A DNA stretch of 64,000 nucleotides from Hyalella azteca (GCF_000764305.2 NW_025947133.1:1-64000), one strand, 5' to 3'. Shown: positions 45,301-59,729, counted from the first letter of the stretch. A program made the numbers and translations. Notes: generated by a model from the sequence alone, not told the origin.

Positions 45301-46874
45301 ATTGGAAGAGCCAGCTGGCTGCCCTTGCTTACAAACTGAGCGATTTTCTCTCTCGTTATTTTATGTCGATAGATTTCAAGGGTAAGCTGTTTGGAAAACT
45401 GTTCATATTAATTATCTCGCCCCCTCAAAGAAGTTTAATCGAAGATATTGCATGAATTAGTTTTTATGTTTCTATCTTCTTTTAAAATTGAAAATATTCT
45501 ATGGGTTCAATAAGCGACCCTCAATTGTTATTTACCAATGCGTTATATTTTGAGTGTGGTAACAACTAATATTTTGTTGTCAGGTCATATGATACAAATT
45601 ATTAAATTTTTAATAGTAGAATTATGAAGAAAGAATTCCAATCCATAGCCTCTCTCGTTCAAGTACCAGCGCAAAACTGAGAATGAGCATCAACAAACGA
45701 CTGAAATTTTTGCGACTTACAGATCTGGCACGAGTATTTAACATAATTTAGTTGATCGCAAAAATGTCCCGCATGAGCGTGATGCTTGGCACTCGTAAGG
45801 TGTAACTCTCCTGGCATCGCACGGCCGCTCCGTGTAGCCCTGGCTGTAGTTACGGAGACCGATGCAGGCTTCGATTGTAGGACCTATCAGAGCAGGCACG
45901 GCACTTGCTACAATCTGGATAGAACGTAGCTACTTTGAGCTGAATTTGGATTTTAATTTAATTCCCTTACAATGTTGTTGCATTCCCGCCGATCACATTG
46001 TTAGGGTTTCATAAAGCAACTTTTAATTCATAAAGTATTTTTATATTCAACAAGTATTTTTAGGTTTAGAGAAATCTGTATATATTACGTGCACGGGTTA
46101 GGAATGCCAGGCTTGTCATTGTTGTGCGGAACCGTGAAGGAGGTGGGTGTCGTGTGTAATCAGGGTAGCTAAGAATCTCTTGGAATGTTAATGTGTGTAA
46201 ATAGGCATAAAATCCTAGGCTGTAAACCATGGTGGATATATATTCTGTATTGGTCTAAAATTTGGATATTCAACTGTTTATGTATTTATTTGTATTTATT
46301 TATGAGTCCATTAGGTTACATTCGTTGATTCGTTATTGATGTATTTTCAGGAAAGTCTCAAGACTCAAGACTTGAGAATTCAACACTTAAGAATTACACC
46401 CTTTAATTGAGAAACTCGCGTATGACATGAGCCTTGGGGAAGGGGAGAAAAGGGGTTTGAAGGACGACATGAGGCACAAATAAGCAAGGATGTTTGGGTC
46501 TAGCTGGCGTAAGGATTGAGCCCACAACAACATGTTCCCTTTAGGGCTCATTTTTCCAATGTTTTTCATCATGTTGATGGCTAAAATTATATGATCAGTT
46601 GTATAGTTTTCAATTACTGACTTCTATTTCACGATGCCGAACTCTATGCTAGCAGGTAATCAGCAGAAAACTTGATACGCGCATGCCAAAGTGCGACTTT
46701 AATATACGACTCATAACATCAGATTTCATAAAACCCCATAGGGGCTCAATGGGAGAAGGAGAGCATACAGATAAATTAATCGACCGTATTTTCCCCATTA
46801 TAGAAATGCCTACCATTTCGGCCTTACTGAATATGCAGTAAGATTTTGTTGTTTTTTCTTATGTTTTGTGTATT
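45301..46874. other. no gene seen
   Basis: No recognisable exon, RNA gene or transposon. A small palindromic cluster CTCAAGACTCAAGACTTGAG lies at about 46356-46376. Confidence 0.45.
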
Positions 46875-49280
46875 GGTAGCTGAATTATTTTCACAGAAGA
46901 TCTTGTGATTTACATTTCCCTTGTTCAGCTTGCATAATGTTGTTCCGTGCCGTTGAATCCGGAAAAGTTATTGGTGACATGAGCTTCATTTTTCATTCAA
47001 ATTTGTTGAACTAGTTCGAGTCCAATCAATATTTTAACAATTGTTTGCAATTCTTCTCCACTAAGGTGTTTTCACAATTTATTGCTTCATCTCAATTATT
47101 AAAAATATTCTCAAAATTTCTACGGAGTTATCTAATCTTTGTAGGGCGATGGCTCCAAAACTTGCTGTGATCGAGTACAACTTGAAGGTCGTACAGGTGC
47201 TGCGTTTCGCCAGTTTATAGCTTCATTTAACCGTTAATGTTGATCAGTTAGTTAGTTGTATTTTATTTCCCTGAATGCGTTAGTATCCTTAGAATCGCGT
47301 AGATTTGCTGTTCGATTAACTCAAACTAACAGTTTCATCGTCGCCTTCTAGTTTATCGCTGGGCGTGAGTTTGGGGCTCATCGCAGGGCTGAACCTATAC
47401 CATCCCGCTGTGGTGGCGGAAAGCCTACACCAATGCACTGATTCGCTCCTTGGGTGCATGCGAAATTTTATCAATACTTATCCAATATAACTGATGTTTG
47501 GCATCACTAAGTTTTAAGGTGACCATCTGAAGGGAAATTAGTACTAAATAGACAATCAACGTCCAAGTCGAGGAAGACATGTGCATGAAACGCGCCTGAT
47601 CAGCCGAAGATGATCACCGCACTACAGCGCATGCATTCACCCCGAACCTCGTAGTGCCCAGCTGAGAGCAACTCCAGCTCAATTGAACATTTTATTTGGT
47701 AAATACGGTCAAGACTTTTGAGATATATAGTCTTATCGTGCGTTGCAAACATGATAACGGCTAAAATTTATTTTCAAAACCTGTTAAGTATTGTTTACGA
47801 TTCATTTTTTAAGAAAGCTTTGAAATAATCATCAGGTGAAGCAGTCCACATACTAATGACCAGCCACAATCATATACTAAATACTACCCACTTCGATCAC
47901 TTTCTAATCCACATGGGCTCAAAATTTCTAACCGTTCCATTAAGAAGTCTGTTGAAAGTGCTATATATAACAATATTACTGAATGTGCGATTGGTTGAAG
48001 AAAATTCAGCACAAATTAAGCTATTCCTGATACTCCGTTGAAGATCCAATCACCTCATGACAGTGACACAAAAAATTGGGACTTATTAATGTACTGCGAA
48101 CCTACATCACCAACCATAGTTTATTGACATAGCTTTATTATTACCATGTGGAACACGTAGCAAACTTTCTGATTATTTTACATTAATATCCTCATACTAG
48201 TTTTTTTCGAAATTCGATACAACACAAGTAAGGAAATTGCATTGCCACGATTCAGATTAAGTAAAATTAAAGGGAGTTATAGTATGAAGATCGCATGTTT
48301 CGAGCAATTGATCCAAAAACGTTCCAGAGTTCCAAAAACGATCCATTATTCGGAATTATCGAAAAATTCAACCTCTTTAATGAAATGAGTTTTATTTTCT
48401 AAAAATACGTTAAAGGTGTGTAGGTGTGTATATTTAGTTATCATAAGTAAAACACACCCGAGCATCTGAAACTGTTTTTTGGTGGATATTTACAGGAATT
48501 TTCCTGAGTGTTTCACCCATTTGTACAACTATAAATGGGAAGCACTGGCTCAGCCATAGCCGCCTGGGTTTTTACTGAGCCACGCGTACGCCTTACAGAC
48601 AGCACTTACAAGAAAGTCTCCCTTACAAATAAGATGTAATCTCCCTTACAAATAAGATTTTCTTGTCTCGTTCTTTATGTTTACTGATTTCGAGGATAAG
48701 CTATTGGAATATCTGTTCCGATAATATTTTTCAGGCTATTACATCTTCCCATAAATTCACTTGCAGAAAGCTTCATTCATCACTGCTTATTATTATGTTT
48801 TTAACTTCTATATTTCTTTCTTGTAAAAACATTTAATAGGATTCCGAAACGAGTCTCTCGCACAAGGCATTTAATCGTGGATACTGTGTTCCTTGCTATA
48901 AAACTCTCTGTGTGTTGTAAGAAAATGACACGAAAAAAATTAAATTGCAGCATTGTAACTTGAAACCTATCATGTTGCTCTAATTTTAAAATCCATATCG
49001 ATGTTTGAGATAGGATTCCATTATTGTAATAATTTAGAGCAGATTGATCGTATGGTTGACTGCATACACGGAAAAGTTAAAATGAATGAGTGCCCCAAAA
49101 AAAATTTTAATTTATGACAAATTCAGTACAAATTTATGTATAAAGAAATGACTTTCGAAATATTAGAAAAGAGAAAGAAAATATAATGTTTCTGTTCTGT
49201 AGAGAGGCTGTAAAATCCGCGTCGCAAGTTTCGGGGATGAAGTGCCAGTCATCATGCTTTTGTGACTTTGTGAGGCCGCA
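46875..49280 (+). repeat. duplicated unit, long copy II
   Basis: The second long copy of the unit at 42035, with the same order of landmarks, numerous small indels and no conserved reading frame. The conserved core lies at 47514-47679. It ends, like copy I, in a TTAA-family sequence. Confidence 0.75.
47514..47679. other. conserved core of the duplicated unit (copy II)
   Basis: Counterpart of 42574-42730, with the same key words AAACGCGCCTGATCAGCCGA and CGCACTACAGCGCATGCATT and few differences. Confidence 0.6.
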
Positions 49281-49895
49281 TTGACTTATGAAAATTAAAT
49301 ATTATATAAATATTCTTTAAAATATATCTTTAATTATAGATCATTATTCGCGTTAATTGCAAAGGGTTTGCACTTGTTTGAAAACTGCATACAAGCCTCG
49401 TTCAATAGAACAACAACCATGCATGCACATGCAATACTTTTTGCGTAAGGCCGTTTTGAACTTCTATAAAATGGCAATTTCACGATAATATTTACAAATT
49501 TTTGTGTAAAAAAACTGAACTGATCGGTAATAATTCGCGTTAATTGCTAATCGTTTGCACTCGTCGTTCGAAAGCTACAAACAACGCGCGTTCAACAAAG
49601 CTAATTCCAATAATGTACATGCAATACTTTTTTTGCGTTAGACCGTTTTAACTTTTATAAAATGACCAAATTAGCGAGATATAAATATCAGAAAAATAAC
49701 ATTCATAGCTTATTATTCGCGTCAAACTGAACAATAATAAGTCTAAAGACGTGCAATGGCACGCTCAATGCGAGTAATTGGCAATGGAAAAGCTTGGGCA
49801 ACAGTACCAAGAAATTTTTTGGGCATTTTCTTCTTTTTTCAATAAATTTTACTTGTTTGGCTCCCCTGGACAATTGAAATGTCCACAATACCTAC
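49280..49895 (+). mobile_element. TTAA-family element, copy 3 (partial)
   Basis: Two tandem units with TTTGCACTTGTTTGAAAACT / TTTGCACTCGTCGTTCGAAA and ATGCAATACTTTTTGCG (about 49350-49500 and 49530-49680), then GTCTAAAGACGTGC and TTTTTTGGGCATTTTC, as in copies 1 and 2. The ends are lost. Confidence 0.65.
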
Positions 49896-52104
49896 CTCAA
49901 TAAAATAGGCACGTATGAACTCGTTTCATAATAATAATTCTCAAAAAATTAATTCAGAGTCTTGTGCATCGAACTGGCTTAGTGCTCTAATAGGAATATC
50001 TCCCATGCTGAAACCGCATCTCGATCGTTTTCAAGTTAAAAAATTCAATTCCTAATACTAATTATGGATTTATGAGCATCGCACCATTTGCGATAATTAT
50101 GATAACTTCTTGAGAATTTTGGTCCAAGTTTGGTCGGGACAAACACAAAGCTAGGGCCCAGGCGCAATCTTCTTGACGAGAAAAGTTCCGCGCTGTAACA
50201 GGACGCACTCCCGCAAATGCGATCAATATTTAGGTCTCCATTTCGCGAATCCTTACGTCCGGAAAATGCGTTCCCTTGACTTTTGTGAGCAATTTATATC
50301 AATTTACGGACCAAAGTACAATTTGTCTAATGGAACCGTGCTTAGTGAATAGTTTTTTGTTTATTTCGAGTCTATATTTTTTTATGTAGTTGAAAGGATT
50401 TCAGTTCGAAACGTTTTTTGAGCACTAGGTGTTCGTATTATTATCCGCTAGTAATATTAGTTTTTCAAACTTTGAGCATACATAATCCGCAATTACTTAA
50501 AAATTCCAGTGAAATTATAAGTCTATTGATTAGTTCAATAACGTAATATTGTTATTGCTTAACAGTAGGTAGGATTGTTTGAGGCACTAACATATCTATC
50601 TTTTTATTTCAAATCCGCAAGAAAATATATATGGGCACATTTTAATACATCTTGATCTAGAATTTAAACGAAGTAAAAGATGGTTTTAACACGGAAACAG
50701 GAAATTGATTCTTTAGAAGCATTGCCTGCGATGCCGGGAAAATTTTTGTTAGACTGGTTTCGTTTGCAAGGGATTTGGGATCGCCAAAAGCCTCCTCACG
50801 AACTTTTCTCTTTATAAGTACTTGGAAGCCCAAAAAGTTTATCTATCTCCTTCCAGGACCATTTAATTTTACTAGCTCCTTCTCCATGCAATAAATAACT
50901 GACTGGAAATTAATTTATGAATCTGAAATTATTCAAGGAAGCAATTTATCATAACCTTTCAAGAAATTGTAGGAAGAAGGTCTACACAAACCAAATCAAC
51001 TTACACTCCTCAAACTTATTTTATAGATACGGCCAAGCGACAATAAGTTTTAAATATATTCCCTACTTTCGCCGTTTGATTTTTAAGAATAACTGCAGGC
51101 TGCAATGTAACGATAATTCTTGATGTGTGAAAATTGATTGATGATTCCTCAATGGAAAATAATACTGAAGTATGCGTAAGATTGCTCTATTATTTCCTTT
51201 GAAAAGTTATTCAACACCAAAGAGTTTAAATCATGCAGACGGTTATCGGTTAAGAAGCCTCCAGCGTGGTTTGTTGACGAACGAAGGAGACAGGCGAGGA
51301 TCGTCAGGAAGAAGGCTAGCAATTAGGCTTTAATTACTTCATTAAATAAGTTACTGAGGGTTAGCCCGCCATCTCTGCGCTAGCCACCGCTAGTGTCAGG
51401 AAAACGAATTATTCATCAAACGCTGGACGGGAGCTGGCGACCATTGTTTTAAAATTGACACACTTAAATTCTGGCATGTAACACTGACCCGTACTTTTTC
51501 CTGATCCAACAGTATTAGGATGACCCACACGGGACAGGAAATGCATCGCTAGTAGCAGAAAGCTTCGCTCGTTCCTCTGAGTGTCAATTTGTGTATGAAC
51601 TGAGGTCGGACTTTGTTTCGTTGTGGAATCATAATATGGAGACGGCTGTACAAATTTTCCTTTGAGATCACCAGATGATGAAACAAAATTTAATTCCGTT
51701 GTTTAAAATAATACAAGAATTAATGTTAGCTGACTTTAGCCTCATTTAGTTCGAGAGTTGAACCGAATGAAAAACTAATGCATATTAAATGGGAAGTCAA
51801 GCCCTATTGGAATCTATAACGAAACAAACTCGATTTTTTGCTAGAAATTTATTACAGAACGAGAATTAATTAATCTAATCATAAATGTTTATCAAATTTT
51901 TACAAGAATTTAATAAAGAAACGAATGAACAAGTATGCCAGGATTTTGCAGGCAGACAGACTAGATCAGAAAATTTTCAAAATTTTTATTACATCTGAGA
52001 TAAAATCTAAAGAAAAATGAACGAGTGTTCTATAAAGCCGAACTTCGCGCCCCAATCTTTTTATTAACTTACTGCAGAACTCAGTTTATGAGAACGTACA
52101 AAGT
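49896..52104. other. no gene seen
   Basis: AT-rich; no exon or known repeat recognised. Confidence 0.45.
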
Positions 52105-52240
52105 TACACACACGGTAGTGCAGCATTACAGTCTTCACACATGGTAGTGCAGCATTACAGTCTTCCCACACGGTAGTGCAGCACTACAGTCTTCGCACAC
52201 GGTAGTCCAGAAATAAAGTGTTTACAATGTACCGCAGCAT
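52105..52240. repeat. 29-bp minisatellite, about four units
   Basis: GGTAGTGCAGCATTACAGTC starts at 52114 and 52143, a variant with GCAGCACTACAG at 52172, and a degraded unit at 52201: an exact 29-bp period. Units are directly adjacent without unique spacers. Confidence 0.9.
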
Positions 52241-53264
52241 TACAAGTTCCTAGGCCACCGCCTGTATAGACAACGAGATTATTCTGTTGGAAGCGCCGGA
52301 CGGCTTATTTCGGCAGCTTGATGCACAGACGCTGAGAAATGGAATTAATTTTAAAAATTCAACTGCGTGGTGCATCTTCCTATGCTTGCCTTAACATTCG
52401 TATCTTTCTCTTCTACAGCATATAACAACATACAGCATGTACAAAGTGAGGTACGTTTGACTCAAAGATTACGCCGTGAATCGAACAGATCATGATATTT
52501 AATCGTTAATAATTATCAATACATATTTACCGTATAGGCATTTGGAGGTGTATTTGGCTTTTTGCACCGTTATTAATATCTATCTATTCCGCACAGGCAA
52601 AAATAGTTTTACATTAGCACATTCAAATAGACCTTGATTGTGAACGAAATAAGTTCAAATTGTATTTAGTTTCAGTTTAGAACCTCAAGTCGATTCCATA
52701 AACGAAATCCTCATTAAAAGAAGAGAAGGTTTGGCAGTGGGTTATCCATTGTTATGAAGAATCTCTTGCCGAATAATAATACAGAGAAATAACATCGATG
52801 TGATCTGGTAATTCAGAAGATATTGCAATTAATTTATCTATCTGATTTTAGTGCATGTTCTATCCACTAACGTAACTTGATCATATTTGCAGTTTCTAAC
52901 TCAATTCAACCCATAATGCCATCGCGTTGTCTACTCAGATTTGCTTCGAAACAATGCCCAGCCAGATTCTAGTTCCAATTTGCAAGTCTCTGTCTATCGA
53001 TTCATCAATTTATATTCTGAATGCTTTGCAGCAACTGAACAATAGATCTTCATGCGACACTGGAAGCCACACCTGCTGCAATAACGCAAGGCTTCTGCAT
53101 CTGTCGCTCTCTACATGCACTGACAGGACATTTTTTCCTCCAAATAAAAGCTCTCGCTGAACCTGTTCATGGATGCTTTGATGAAAATCTGCTGGCTATT
53201 GAAGGGAATAATCGGGTGGCAGGTGGTCATTTCAGTTTTATATGAAGCTTAAAATAACTTCATA
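52241..53264. other. no gene seen
   Basis: No supported exon. A 77-codon frame at 52927-53160 has no recognisable feature. Confidence 0.45.
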
Positions 53265-53400
53265 TAAATTATTCATGTGAGGAATACAAAGTTCTCTGAT
53301 GAATAGATAGTTCATACGATGAATCCTTATAGTTCATTTGATGAATAGATAACTCATGTGATCATTAGTTATTTCATGTGATAAATCCATAGTTAATTAC
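53265..53400. repeat. degenerate minisatellite of GATGAATAGATAGTTCAT type
   Basis: About five imperfect units of roughly 25-30 bp: GATGAATAGATAGTTCATAC, GATGAATCCTTATAGTTCAT, GATGAATAGATAACTCATG, then GATCATTAGTTATTTCATG and GATAAATCCATAG. Confidence 0.7.
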
Positions 53401-56400
53401 ATAAACTGATAATTATCAGTTTTTGTAATTACCTTATTCCCTAGTTCTTTTAACCTATATAATACATGCAAATGTTGGTGATACAATTTTCCCGACAGAG
53501 ATCAGGCGTTACTTTGTAAGTCCATTAGAATTTTTGAATCGTATTTATTATTATTTAAATTCAGCCATATTAATCACGAGATGAGGCAACATCCGTCAAT
53601 TAACACGTAAAATACGATTCCAAATGCACATACAAACTCATCATACATTACGACTGAACGAATATAGAAAGAAGGAGCGACGCGAGCTGCACAACAACAA
53701 TACGCGCATGCAAATACACGCTGCCGTGGGGAACGATGGTGTCTGATTCTCAGCAGTTCCCACATGCTATTGTGCAGTTCGAAAACGGTATTGTAAGTTC
53801 AAAAATGCGATTGAACATACAATTTACAAATGGTATTGTAAAGTTATATGGTGTTCAGGTTCTGCTTAATATTCGTCTTTGTTCTTCAATGTTTTGTATT
53901 TAACGCAAAAATTTCTTCACATTGATGCTATTCAGAAGGCCGCTGATAATTATAAGCGTGTTTCAAACATTAGCAAGCACGCGATGATTAGCATAGCGTC
54001 ACTTGGCACTAAAAGTTACAGGTTAGTAACCGAGAATTAAAAATATTGCAAGCTTCTCACTCTTAGAAAAGTATATTATTGAATTCCCAAACTAATAACG
54101 CCCAGGCGGATGACATTCAGATATGCTCGAGAGTTGCGCTGCACCATGTGCCGTGAGAAGCGATGTCGTAACGCCGGCAAAGAGCAGAGGAAAAAGCAAG
54201 GAGCTTCACGACGGATGAAACATTTTTCTTATCTCAAAAGCCTCCCGCTGACTTCAGAATTTAATTCACGGAGGTAGCTTCAGCCCTAGCTGGTGAAGGC
54301 CACTTATCTCCGCGCGGAGAGTAGCGCACTACGGGTGCAATAAAATACGCGCTTCTGAATGAACGGCTGAGCAAAATAAATGAAACCGAAGAGAAAAGTG
54401 CTGCGCAGCCACGAGATCATGCAGAGGCTCTTTGCAAACTTCGAGACAATGCGGCACTCCGGAACAAATCCTCACGGGATGATTTATGCATCAAAAAATG
54501 AGCGTAAAACTGCAGATGGTCCTCAACTGAGCCTCTACTTTACATGAAGATGTTCAGGCGTTAGTGATCGAGCTATGAAATGCAAGGCGAACGAAGGCTA
54601 CGAGGATCTTCAAGAAGGCAGAACACTAACGGGTTTAGGGCAAAATAAGATTTCATGTGCGAAGTCCTCCCAAAAAATGAGGTCTGGAAGGCTGAATAAA
54701 CCCAATTCTGATCATTTCCGTTAATGGACTTGCATTTATGGAAACAAAGCTCCATTTTAATTTCCAAATGCCATTTTTCAAACTGACTCCACAACATACA
54801 CGTATAACGAGCTGTGGAATCTCGGCAAAGTTTTGTTCGTTTCGAATGAAATTTAACTTTTGCGTGAAATTGCCATTTTTTATCATATTATGGATGAATA
54901 AATTTCATCGGATGAAATATATTATTGATATACTTGTATTCTTTCAACCAACCATTTGTATGAAACAGGAACCACATTATGCTTGATTTTCTTCGATAGC
55001 ATAATAATTTTCCTCAATATTCAAGCAAGCTAAAATTTTAATCATCAACTAAATCAAGCAAGAATAACATCCAAACTCAGCATTAATAGCGAAAAATTCA
55101 GCATATTAACAAAGAAACAAACAACTACGAATGTAGAAGACTTTATTCACTCAGACTCCAAAAATTAACGCACTGAAATCGTTGCATTCCACGATGAAAA
55201 ACGCTAAGAAAAAAATTACGTCCATTTATTTCATGATTTGACATTGAAAGCTGTTGGTAGAAGAGATTAATATCCTTAATTATAAATAATGGATGGAATT
55301 AATAAGCATATCCCTTAGCACTTTCCTGGTCGAATTTCAGAAATAACAGACAGAAAAATCCCATATATTTCCGGCCGTCAAGCAATGATGGTTACGAGGA
55401 TGTTCGGGACTTCAATTAAGGCCATCAATTCTGACAGATGAAACTCATTAGAATTGTCCGACGACAGGGATGGCAGGCAGCCGACCAGGCATCGACCCCT
55501 CTCCCCCCCCCCCCCGAGACAAGCGCTGAGAAACTTAGATCGGGAAATATTAATTGGAGAAATTTCGTGATGATACGGAAATGATTTTACTGCGGAAATG
55601 AAAGAAGAAGAATAATGAGGATTGTTGCCAAGGTCGTTAATAAAGGAAGGATTACTCATGATGCTGAAGAAGATTTCTCCCACTGAAGGGGCGAAAGTTC
55701 ATTAATTTTAACGTAAAAAATGAATAAGAGAATAAAACCCATTGTTGGAGTGTTAATTAATTAAGTGATAGCTCTCCACTCCAGCAGTGAGATATATTTT
55801 TCACAAACTATTAAATAAACATATGTGAGCAATTAACAATTAAATGATGTATTAGAAACTCGTATAGTAACTAAAATTCGTAATAAATGACATCAATTAT
55901 TCGTAAACGATTCAAATGTATTTAATCAGAATTTAATAATTTGTCTAATTTGAATTCATAGCTATTCCATGTCTTGATACCGATGACCCTGATGTAATGC
56001 GATATATACTTCGCATATAATTTTACAGACTACAAGTCCACTATGGAGTAGAAATATCATTACCAATACGCTTATTTCTAATTTGAAAACTCCCAGTCAG
56101 AATACGTTTATCACATGGATCACATCAACCTCGAAATTTTACCCTACCAAAATCATGCGGATTCTTTACCTTATATTCTTTGCCAAAATAAGATCAGTTT
56201 GACTGTGGTTGTTTGACAACCAATTACAAGTGTATTTATACGTTTAAGATTATACTAGGCGTGTGAAAATAAAACGTTCACGAGGTTTCTTCATTGGAAT
56301 CAAATATCGATTCGTCTTTTAGCTGGCTTCGTTGTACTGGTCTACCTCTCATGACTGGCTGCTCAGAGGCCTTGAAAATTATCAATACATAAACAATTCT

Positions 56401-56678
56401 CAATCGAATCTAAAATATAAAAGCTTTGGCCTAGGCTTGAGCCTATTGCAGCTTATTCCTCGTCGATGGCGTTTAGCCTGGCGACTTAAGTAAAATATTC
56501 GTGCGGTTTGATTTTTGGCTGAAGACTGGGTTGGATAGCTAGAGGTCAGCATAGCCCAAGTCCACAGTGCGATTCATATACCTTCCCGAGCGTAACGCAG
56601 CCGGGCATCTTCACGGCTTTTGACACAAAGCGCCCACCACAACAGCGCCAATCAGTCACAGGTCGGAGTGCATACAGG
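53401..56678. other. no gene seen
   Basis: Intergenic, AT-rich. A C-run of about 15 lies at 55502-55516. No exon, RNA gene or transposon recognised. Confidence 0.45.
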
Positions 56679-56811
56679 CCGGAGCACAACTGGCCGGAGC
56701 GCAACAGGCCCTACCGCAACAGCTACTCCTAACGTAACCTAACCTAACCTAACCTAACCTGCGCCGCCTGTTGCGGTAGGGCCTGTTGCGCTCCGGCCAG
56801 TTGGGCTCCGG
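56679..56811. repeat. interstitial telomere-like tract inside an inverted repeat
   Basis: Left arm 56687-56722 and right arm 56768-56803 are perfect 36-bp reverse complements (the left arm starts CAACTGGCCGGAGCGCAACA). The match extends another 7 of 8 bases outward on each side. The 45-bp spacer holds five uninterrupted TAACC units (56735-56759), the complement of the arthropod telomere repeat TTAGG. The arms are GC-rich in AT-rich surroundings. Confidence 0.9.
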
Positions 56812-59700
56812 CGCTGTGAAGCAGTGGCTGTGTTCTCCAAAGCGGATTTACTGTTAGCCGGAGTTACCCACAGCTCATTGGTCTGAGGCTAGTATAGATA
56901 ATGCATGCTGATGGTTGGCGTTAGGCCCAGGGCCTGTTTACGAGTCAATTTTGTTACCCACGGCTGCACTCCCGAAGACTGCACCTCAAAACTCAAATTC
57001 CGCAGTTGGGAAGAAGCAAAAGTCATTAATGGCTTTAAATTCGCTCTCGGCCACGAATCTACATTAATTAATGTATAGACCAGTGCATAGTACTGGGCTT
57101 CACAATGATACACAAAGTCTGTACATGAATATACATAGTATAGATCAACGCTAAACTATAGAAATTATTTGTACCTTCAACTTCGAACGCCAAATTCTAG
57201 TTTGTATGGGGTGATTTCTCAATTTTGGTGAAGACCATCTCAACGGAATGCCACTGAAATATTTCTATCTTGAGCATCTCTTCGGAAGGGGAGAAAAATT
57301 TGACATTTTCTACCCTGCAAAATGTTTTCTCTTTCAAGTAACACACTTTAAAAACTTCATTTAGAAATTGAAATCAAAAGACTTATTGCGATCCCTGAGC
57401 GCCAGTACTACTAAACCTATCAGAAAATGCATATCTTCATACAGGGTACATTTAGATGCGGAACTCTGAACAGCGGAAACCTCCGATCCGAAGCAGGCAA
57501 ACTTCCGAGTAAAAGAACACATTTCTTTTAACGGAATGCGTAAATGGAGAAAATAGAAGGAGAGGAGTAAGTAAGAAGATTACATTCATTTTTTAGATTT
57601 CACATTCGGTGCGTGCACGATGAACAACGGAAATGAGCTTCGAATTCCTTCAGGGGGATAATAAACAAATGCAAGTTGCTAGTATTAAGAGAAAAAACCC
57701 GCGATAAAATAAAGAACCGAGAATGAAAAATGTCAGCACATTAAAGCATGCGGACCAAAGTTAATTGAATAATAATTATTAATATTGTTCATGGTATAAT
57801 TCCTGACTATGAAATTTCACTGGAGTGACTTTCTTTGCTTATTAAATTTACGATGGAGCAACTGGTGAAAGTTTTTCCTGTTGAAGTCGTTAGACGACAG
57901 CGAAGAGCGCATGCTAAGGTGCTCGCCTGCCCATCTCACGTCTTGAGGAATTCTAAGGTGAATTCTAAAGCCTCACAGAAGTGAGGGCATAAAGATTGGC
58001 CGCAACAGAGGCGCACGTCTGCTTCTTCAAAGAGAAATGATGGCGTTAGCAAATTTTGAATAAAAGAAAATCGCCTCAAGGGGGGCTGCCCAGAATCCAA
58101 GACGTGTCTGGAAAAAGGACCGAAAACTCGTTCACCCTGAGAAAAGCCTCATTGATGTCAATAGATTTTAGTATAAATGGTATCTAGGCGGACACAAAAT
58201 GTCCAGAACTCTTTTATATTGCAGAAGAAAGTACGAAAAATCATATGTTCTAACACGACAACGAATGTTTTTCCTACAGGCTCCTGAGATTCGCTCATAT
58301 TACGCACTGCTAACCACGTCATCCAGGTCAGATCATACGACGTACGCAGCCATTTTACCAGAAAATTATTGTTATTAGGTAATCTTTCAGAAAGAAGAAT
58401 ATGATCTCAAAAAAATAAGATGTAACGTTAGCTATTAACATCTGATGAATGATTGAACCTACCAAACTCAATGTAAGTTGAAAGCGAATTTGAAAATTTC
58501 AACCAGAGATTCGGTATCAACCATCAATATTTGAGAAAATATTTAGAAAATCCTTTTCAAATCCCACACAAGTCGAAATTTCTGCGTCGCGGACATCGTT
58601 TTAGTTTCTCTTTGCAAGTTTGGCAGGCAATTGCAACCGCAAAGAAAACTTTGACAACTCGTGTGGCCAGCAATCCAGTGCTCTGCGACGGATAACACAC
58701 GACCGACCCCAAAAAACTAGCAGCGTTGACCGATTCCCCTGAAGTTTTTTCGATTCTGTGAAGCGAAGGATTGGAAACTTGAGGTTGTTAGGTTCCTCAG
58801 TGGTATTGAGAACCATGACGACCTTATTTATATCAAATTTGTAAAAGTTTGATACGTATTAAGAATAATAATTATAATTTTAAATGTTATCATCGGCCAA
58901 TTTTCCTACTAACAGTCATTCGCGTGCGAGAAAATCTGTCCTTGAATTTCAGGATGAGTAATTAGAAATACGTTACATTCAAGCGTGAAACAGAATCAAA
59001 TGAACGATTTTGTTTGCATTAGACTTAATTATTTTTCGGGTGATTTTTTACTCATGAACATTGTTCGGATGAGCATGCAGTTCCTTTTATTTCACTAAGG
59101 AATTTATTAAATGCCTCAGTTTGATAATAATTCCAGCTCAGTTTCACGCATGCTTTTATACATAATACCGACCGACGCCTGAAGCGAGCACGGGAGGAAA
59201 TAACATGTCTGTTTGAAGTCTCCTCACAGCAAGCTAGTAAATCCTCTCGCAAGCCACTCCACTGAATTGCAGCTTAATAAATTGCCCAGAAATATAATCG
59301 AAAAGCTGCATTCGTAACTACAGACGAGTTTTCGCCGATCGTCACCCGCCTTACTTTTTTGCCTAAGTCTTTCATCATTAATTTTCTAAATGCTTTGAAA
59401 TAGATAGACCAAACAACAGCGAGAAACTATATTAGAACTAGCTTGAAAAATCAGTTCAGTATCATATATAATTATGCACAATGTCTCACTATAACCTGTT
59501 TTATAAATCAAATACCTGGCAGCAAGAGTAGTGATGGATCTGCCAGAAGCATCGTATCGGGAGGCTAATAGCAAGAACATCGTAACCCAGGAATAATTCA
59601 TTCATTCGGGAACATATTTTTGGCGTGGAAGTTCAAGTATGGAAGAGACACGGATAAGTTGTTATGTAAGTGCTGGTGGTGTCAGGTGGTCCACTGTTAT
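56812..59700. other. no gene seen
   Basis: No exon or repeat recognised. Short frames at 56889-57113, 58601-58816, 59052-59252 and 59386-59601 have no supporting features. Confidence 0.45.
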
Positions 59701-59729
59701 TACTCATACTTTCAGTAGCATATCCCACG

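Noticed and set aside
52105..52240. CRISPR-like direct repeats
   Set aside because: The 29-bp units are adjacent without unique spacers, and the DNA is eukaryotic; it is a minisatellite.
56735..56759. A chromosome end
   Set aside because: Only five repeat units, with unique sequence on both sides; it is interstitial.
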